A stretch of DNA of 64,000 bases. Source: Paenibacillus sp. JZ16. Lineage in GTDB: Bacteria; Bacillota; Bacilli; Paenibacillales; Paenibacillaceae. The stretch covers positions 4,840,001 through 4,904,000 of the forward strand of contig NZ_CP017659.1 in NCBI RefSeq assembly GCF_015326965.1. The letters are read 5' to 3'. A program made the position numbers and the translations under genes. Shown here piece after piece: positions 60,580-64,000 of the stretch. Numbering within the stretch: the stretch's first letter is position 1; each line of letters opens with the position of its first letter. The notes under the pieces are model-generated. The model saw only the letters and a program-made list of their open reading frames with translations, did no database searches and was not told the DNA's origin.

Positions 60580-61515
60580 TTACTCGAAGTTTATAGGGAA
60601 GGCTTCACAAACACTCGTGGATGAATTGCTGCAGCTTATCGGCTCTGGGTCGTTTTCAAAGTCTTTTAATAGCTTTGAGAACTCACCTAGATAAGGCTGA
60701 AGGACATGCTTCTTGTTATTGATTTTCCCTTGAACGATCCCGGCAAACCGTCCGTTCTCCGGTACTTCTTTTGCAGAAACGAGTCTCCCGTTCTTGTAAT
60801 TCTCTACTCTATAGGATTCTTCATCCTCGAAACGTTGGTTCACCCCGGTATAGAGCTCCATCACCCCATAGTCACCTGTTCGATATACGCCTTCGCTGAT
60901 AGAACTCCCGAAATCCTCCATCTCGCTTGCATATTCGAACCCTTTGTAGTCAGGCGTGGACTTATCCCGTTTGTAATAATTCAGCAGTTGAATATGACCG
61001 CGAGCCAATTTGGATTGCATCAGTTCATTTGCCTGCTCCCGATCCGATACAGAAAACTCCAAGAGAGTATTCCCATTCCGATATTCAAACCAAAGGGAGT
61101 CTATGGATTGCATCACGGTATAACCTGACAGCAAGTCATGATCCTTGAAAATGCCCTTCGAGATTACATAAAATTCAAAATCAGGGTTGCTTTCGCTCCG
61201 AATTCCCGTTCCGTTAGGACGATCGTTTCGCCATTCACCCTCATACACGATTTTCATATCCTCTGGAAGCCTGTCCGATATGTATTTGCCTGTGCCGGAT
61301 CTTTGTCCATTGTGCCAATCGCCGCTGTATACTTTGGAAGGTCCCCAATTCATGGTGCCTTTTCCGTGGGGTTTATTGTTCTTCACTTCTCCGTAGTAGG
61401 TGGCCCCGTTAGGGAGGGTCAAGCTGACTTTCTGGTTCGAAGCTTCGGTCTCCTTATGGGTGAACATAAGAAACAGCAATGCTAGTGTAAGAAAGCTTAG
61501 GTATTTTCTGATCAC
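60580..61515 (-). CDS. secreted MORN-repeat protein
   Basis: This protein of about 311 residues starts at GTG (MIRKYLSFLTLALLFLMF) behind GGAG, with a signal peptide (to about 26). Three MORN repeats follow: YYGEVKNNKPHGKGTM, YSGDWHNGQRSGTGKY and YEGEWRNDRPNGTGI. The C-terminal 200 residues have no recognised domain. It acts outside the membrane or in the wall; function unknown. It stands alone between two terminators. Confidence 0.75.
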   Translation of the reverse strand: MIRKYLSFLTLALLFLMFTHKETEASNQKVSLTLPNGATYYGEVKNNKPHGKGTMNWGPSKVYSGDWHNGQRSGTGKYISDRLPEDMKIVYEGEWRNDRPNGTGIRSESNPDFEFYVISKGIFKDHDLLSGYTVMQSIDSLWFEYRNGNTLLEFSVSDREQANELMQSKLARGHIQLLNYYKRDKSTPDYKGFEYASEMEDFGSSISEGVYRTGDYGVMELYTGVNQRFEDEESYRVENYKNGRLVSAKEVPENGRFAGIVQGKINNKKHVLQPYLGEFSKLLKDFENDPEPISCSNSSTSVCEAFPINFE

Positions 61516-61708
61516 GTTGTAATACGTCTCCTCTAATCTGCCGATTTTTAATTTCTGATGTATACCGTCGATGGATGATATACCAGTCAAATCATAGATT
61601 ACACTCATACACGCCGTAAAGGTATAATATGGGAAATACATCAGTAAACTGGGTAATCGCCTCTTCTTTTTTGTGATTTTTTAAAACACAGCTTGTAGAG
61701 AACGAATA

Positions 61709-61742
61709 TAAAAAACACCGATCCTTGACGGAACGGTGTTTT
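61709..61742 (-). terminator. terminator of the thioredoxin-GerMN-PCYCGC gene
   Basis: AAAACACCG pairs with CGGTGTTTT around a 13-base loop; on the minus strand six or more T follow. Confidence 0.8.
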
Positions 61743-61749
61743 GTCATAC

Positions 61750-62931
61750 CTATTCATTCATTGGCATCGGCGTATCCGTCGGCTCGATCCCCTCGTAGGC
61801 CCGGTCCACGGACTGCCGGATTTCCTTCAGGCTGAGCCCCTGCTGCCTGCCGTCCAGGTACATGTTCGTGATGTCCAGGCAGGTTTGGCAGAATTTCGCG
61901 TGCGTGGTTGGCGTGAGTCTGCCGTCTTCCTCTTGAGCATAGTAGCAATTGAGGTTGCTGCTATGGCCAGCATCGCCGCATCCGCAGAAGCAGGGCATGT
62001 AGGCCAAGTGGCTGGCATGGAGGATGGCTGCATTGTATTCCTGCACGCTGGAGATATGCGGAAGAGGCGTATCGGGATGCAGCAGGTAGTCGGTTTTTCC
62101 GTCGGAACGGCCAGCAAGAGCTTCCGCATAGAGGATGTCGCTGCGATACGCCCCGCTTACTACTTGAACGCCGTTCACGCCTTCAAAGGTTTGCAGCGTA
62201 AGCGCGATGGCTTCTTCCGCCCGTTCTCCCTGCTTAGAGCCGGTAAAGGCACGAAACGATGGGGAGAGCTCTACCACGGTCACCCCGTGCTCGGTTCGGA
62301 TTTCCACGAAGGTTACGCCATCAGGGATGGCGCTTTCAAGTTCAGGTGGCAACAGATCTCCCAGTTGGGTCAGCATCGTCATGGCACTGACCTTGGGATA
62401 GCGGACGGAGGTATCTGTCTGCACGTACTGGGATACGGGCGTGAATAAACCGGAAAACGGGTCATAGGCATGGAGGGTTACGCTGGGCATCGTGCTGGGG
62501 ATGGCGGAAAGAATCGTCCCCTTGGGCGGACGTGCACCGTTCGCAGCGATATCTTCCAGTTCGCGCAGGATCCTGTCGCTTGATATGTCCTCGGTCAGTC
62601 TCCCGAGTTCTTCATCCTGAGCGTTCAGGAACAGGATGGTCGGGTGCTCCGTAATGCCGTACCGGTTAACGGCTTCCGTATCCTCCGAAATGCTGAAATA
62701 CTGGTAACGGTAGGCTGGCGAGGTTGCTTCCATCTGTTCCATGACACCCAGCGCTTTGGAGCAGCCGCCGCAGCCCTTGAGCGCAAAGATGGCGATGGAG
62801 CTCACTTGCGTGTCACCAGTCCTCTGTTCTTCGACTGGAGATGTCTTGAACAGCATGAAGCCCCCCGCACCAAGCAGGATCAGGAAGGTCGCCAGCGCAA
62901 TTCTCCACCGCCAGATTCGTGTGCGATTCAT
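61750..62931 (-). CDS. membrane-anchored thioredoxin-like/GerMN/PCYCGC fusion protein
   Basis: This 393-residue protein has a signal anchor (about 8-28). A thioredoxin-like domain follows (about 44-130) with CGGC (54-57) and cis-Pro in EHPT (97). A GerMN-type domain covers about 155-260 (KVSAMTMLTQLGDLLPPEL, VTVVELSPSF). The C-terminal PCYCGC domain holds PCFCGCGDAGHSSNLNCYY from 313 and CQTC near 348. The last contains six clustered Cys that could bind metal. It should face outside. The ATG at 62931 is preferred (AAAGGATG upstream). It follows the polyprenyl synthase gene on the same strand. I do not know this three-domain arrangement from characterised proteins. Confidence 0.8.
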   Translation of the reverse strand: MNRTRIWRWRIALATFLILLGAGGFMLFKTSPVEEQRTGDTQVSSIAIFALKGCGGCSKALGVMEQMEATSPAYRYQYFSISEDTEAVNRYGITEHPTILFLNAQDEELGRLTEDISSDRILRELEDIAANGARPPKGTILSAIPSTMPSVTLHAYDPFSGLFTPVSQYVQTDTSVRYPKVSAMTMLTQLGDLLPPELESAIPDGVTFVEIRTEHGVTVVELSPSFRAFTGSKQGERAEEAIALTLQTFEGVNGVQVVSGAYRSDILYAEALAGRSDGKTDYLLHPDTPLPHISSVQEYNAAILHASHLAYMPCFCGCGDAGHSSNLNCYYAQEEDGRLTPTTHAKFCQTCLDITNMYLDGRQQGLSLKEIRQSVDRAYEGIEPTDTPMPMNE

Positions 62932-62955
62932 GTCTATAAAACATCCTTTCATAAT

Positions 62956-62994
62956 CGAACAGGGATGCGTCCATGATGGACGTATCCCTGTTCG
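62956..62994 (-). terminator. long hairpin between polyprenyl synthase and fusion-protein genes
   Basis: CGAACAGGGATGCGTCC and GGACGTATCCCTGTTCG form a 17-bp stem (one wobble) around ATGAT. The T-run is weak on both strands, so it may be a partial terminator or an mRNA-stabilising element; it ends close to the ribosome-binding site of the next gene. Confidence 0.6.
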
Positions 62995-63022
62995 TTTGGA
63001 GTATATGGCTTCATGTCTGTCT

Positions 63023-64000
63023 TTAGGGCAGGAAATAATGGAGCAATGCCTGCAAATCACGCTGAGCGGGGTGATCCGCGAAGTCGCCGATCATCCGCTG
63101 AGCCTGTTCCGCATACGATCGGGCAAGCTCCTCGGTTTGCTTAATGGCGCCGCTTGCGGCGATACGCTGGATGACCTCGTCCATGTCAGCCTCCGCAGAG
63201 TGGGGGCCAAGCTGCCTGATTCCAGGTGCAAGGGCTGGATCGTTGAGGGCGTATAGCACCGGAAGCGTAATGTTGCCGTTTCGCAGGTCTGCGCCAGCCG
63301 GCTTGCCGATGGCCTCCTTGGGCTTCGTGAAATCGAGCAGGTCATCCCGGATTTGAAATGCCATGCCGAGCGACTCCCCGAATTGAAAGAGCCGCTCAGC
63401 AGTTCCGGCATCCGCATGAGCTGCTTCCGCGCCCGCTTTCAGGCAGTGAGCCATCAGCAGGGCGGTTTTGCAGCGTGTTTTCTCTAAATACTGCTCCATC
63501 GTCAGTCCGAAGTCGAAGCGGTGATGCAGCTGATCGTATTCTCCCATGCAAAGCTCGGTCACCAACGCCGCAAGCTCGGCTAATCGGTAGGCCTCGTCTT
63601 CGGAGATGTCTTCACTGCTCTTGTCGGACTCGTCATTCGGATGACCCGCGGCCCATTCGATGGCGCGGGCAATCATGTAGTTGCCGATGTGCACGGCCGT
63701 CTGGACATCCGTCGTTTCATGCAGGGTCGGCATGCCGCGCCGCATATCGGATTGATCGATAATGTCATCGTGCACCAGCGAGGCCATGTGTAAGTATTCA
63801 AGCAGTACAGCGGTTTTCATGACGGCCCGCTCATGACCGCTTTTTCCGAAACGGCTGCCGAGCACGACCATAAGCGGGCGCAGCCGCTTGCCGCCGGCGT
63901 TAATGAGATCCATGACGCTGCTCAGAACAACGGAGGGGGGAGTGAGGTCACGGTCTGAGGTGACTACCTCCCGGAGCAGGCGGTCGAAGGAAGCGAGATC
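63023..64000 (-). CDS. polyprenyl (heptaprenyl-type) diphosphate synthase, N-terminus beyond window
   Basis: The frame is open past 64000; the visible part is 325 codons. It contains both Asp-rich motifs, LVHDDIIDQSDMRRG and QIRDDLLDF, plus GGKRLRP. It makes the isoprenoid tail of menaquinone or demethylmenaquinone. In Listeria, DmkB of the electron-transfer locus is such an enzyme; here the gene is near ApbE, NusG-II, Gx and ECF genes, which suggests the same role. An ATG at 63913 is internal to the conserved domain and is not the start. Confidence 0.9.
   Translation of the reverse strand, partial: DLASFDRLLREVVTSDRDLTPPSVVLSSVMDLINAGGKRLRPLMVVLGSRFGKSGHERAVMKTAVLLEYLHMASLVHDDIIDQSDMRRGMPTLHETTDVQTAVHIGNYMIARAIEWAAGHPNDESDKSSEDISEDEAYRLAELAALVTELCMGEYDQLHHRFDFGLTMEQYLEKTRCKTALLMAHCLKAGAEAAHADAGTAERLFQFGESLGMAFQIRDDLLDFTKPKEAIGKPAGADLRNGNITLPVLYALNDPALAPGIRQLGPHSAEADMDEVIQRIAASGAIKQTEELARSYAEQAQRMIGDFADHPAQRDLQALLHYFLP

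Noticed and set aside
1..64000. CRISPR arrays, tRNA/rRNA genes, insertion sequences or prophage genes
   Set aside because: No regularly spaced direct repeats, no CCA-ended cloverleaf, no transposase or phage structural frame was found by reading both strands.

Overview
The window looks like chromosomal DNA of a Gram-positive, spore-forming member of the Paenibacillaceae, most likely a Paenibacillus. Signs are an S-layer-homology-anchored pullulanase, many TTG/GTG starts behind strong AGGAGG ribosome-binding sites, cre (CcpA) sites, YesM/YesN-LplABC sugar-transport modules, a spore photoproduct lyase remnant, a GerMN sporulation-type domain and moderate GC. No rRNA, tRNA, CRISPR array, insertion sequence or prophage was seen. 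All functions are inferred from motifs and gene context; no database search was possible.

Layout. 1-6.6 kb: partial GH20 hexosaminidase and a divergent, very large surface pullulanase with its own promoter and cre site. 6.7-12.2 kb: an ECF transporter operon (S, fused double ATPase, T) ending in a PHP phosphoesterase, divergent from a MurR/RpiR regulator. 12.2-16.3 kb: XpaC-like membrane protein, VWA/solute-binding fusion and TelA. 16.3-18.8 kb: TetR regulator, AbrB/Doc toxin-antitoxin pair, APH-like kinase. 19.0-25.2 kb: complete peptide (Dpp/Opp) ABC operon plus OsmC. 25.3-27.4 kb: quinone-reductase-like flavoprotein and saccharopine-dehydrogenase-like protein, divergent from HxlR. 27.6-29.8 kb: MHYT-GGDEF-EAL c-di-GMP enzyme. 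29.9-30.2 kb: splB remnant. 30.3-37.9 kb: two-component system, sugar ABC importer (binding protein and two permeases) and a GntR/LacI-type regulator.

38.1-44.7 kb holds two GT2 polysaccharide synthases, an NSS transporter, a UPF0291 protein and a decayed sigma/anti-sigma pair. One GT2 sits in a three-gene operon with a membrane-bound degenerate GGDEF protein that keeps the c-di-GMP-binding RxxD I-site, and with a 47-residue membrane protein. A nearly identical sequence lies upstream of both GT2 units. 44.9-46.4 kb: an ECF41 sigma factor facing a CMD/AhpD-like gene, both preceded by TGTCACA-N16-TGTC. 46.5-48.8 kb: an intact sigma/DUF4179 anti-sigma pair. 49-51.8 kb: GH3 glycosidase.

52.4-64 kb: an Fnr-type regulator with ApbE, divergent from a NusG-domain-II protein, a Gx/HepS-like membrane protein and a second ECF module (two ATPases and T). 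After an unrelated block (AlkZ-like winged-helix protein, epoxide hydrolase, MORN protein) come a thioredoxin-GerMN-PCYCGC fusion and a polyprenyl diphosphate synthase running off the end. Together these resemble the flavin/quinone part of Gram-positive extracellular electron transfer loci. The strongest candidates for new biology are the c-di-GMP-receptor/GT2 operon with its shared upstream motif, the VWA-binding-protein/TelA operon, the ECF41 regulon and the thioredoxin-GerMN-PCYCGC fusion.
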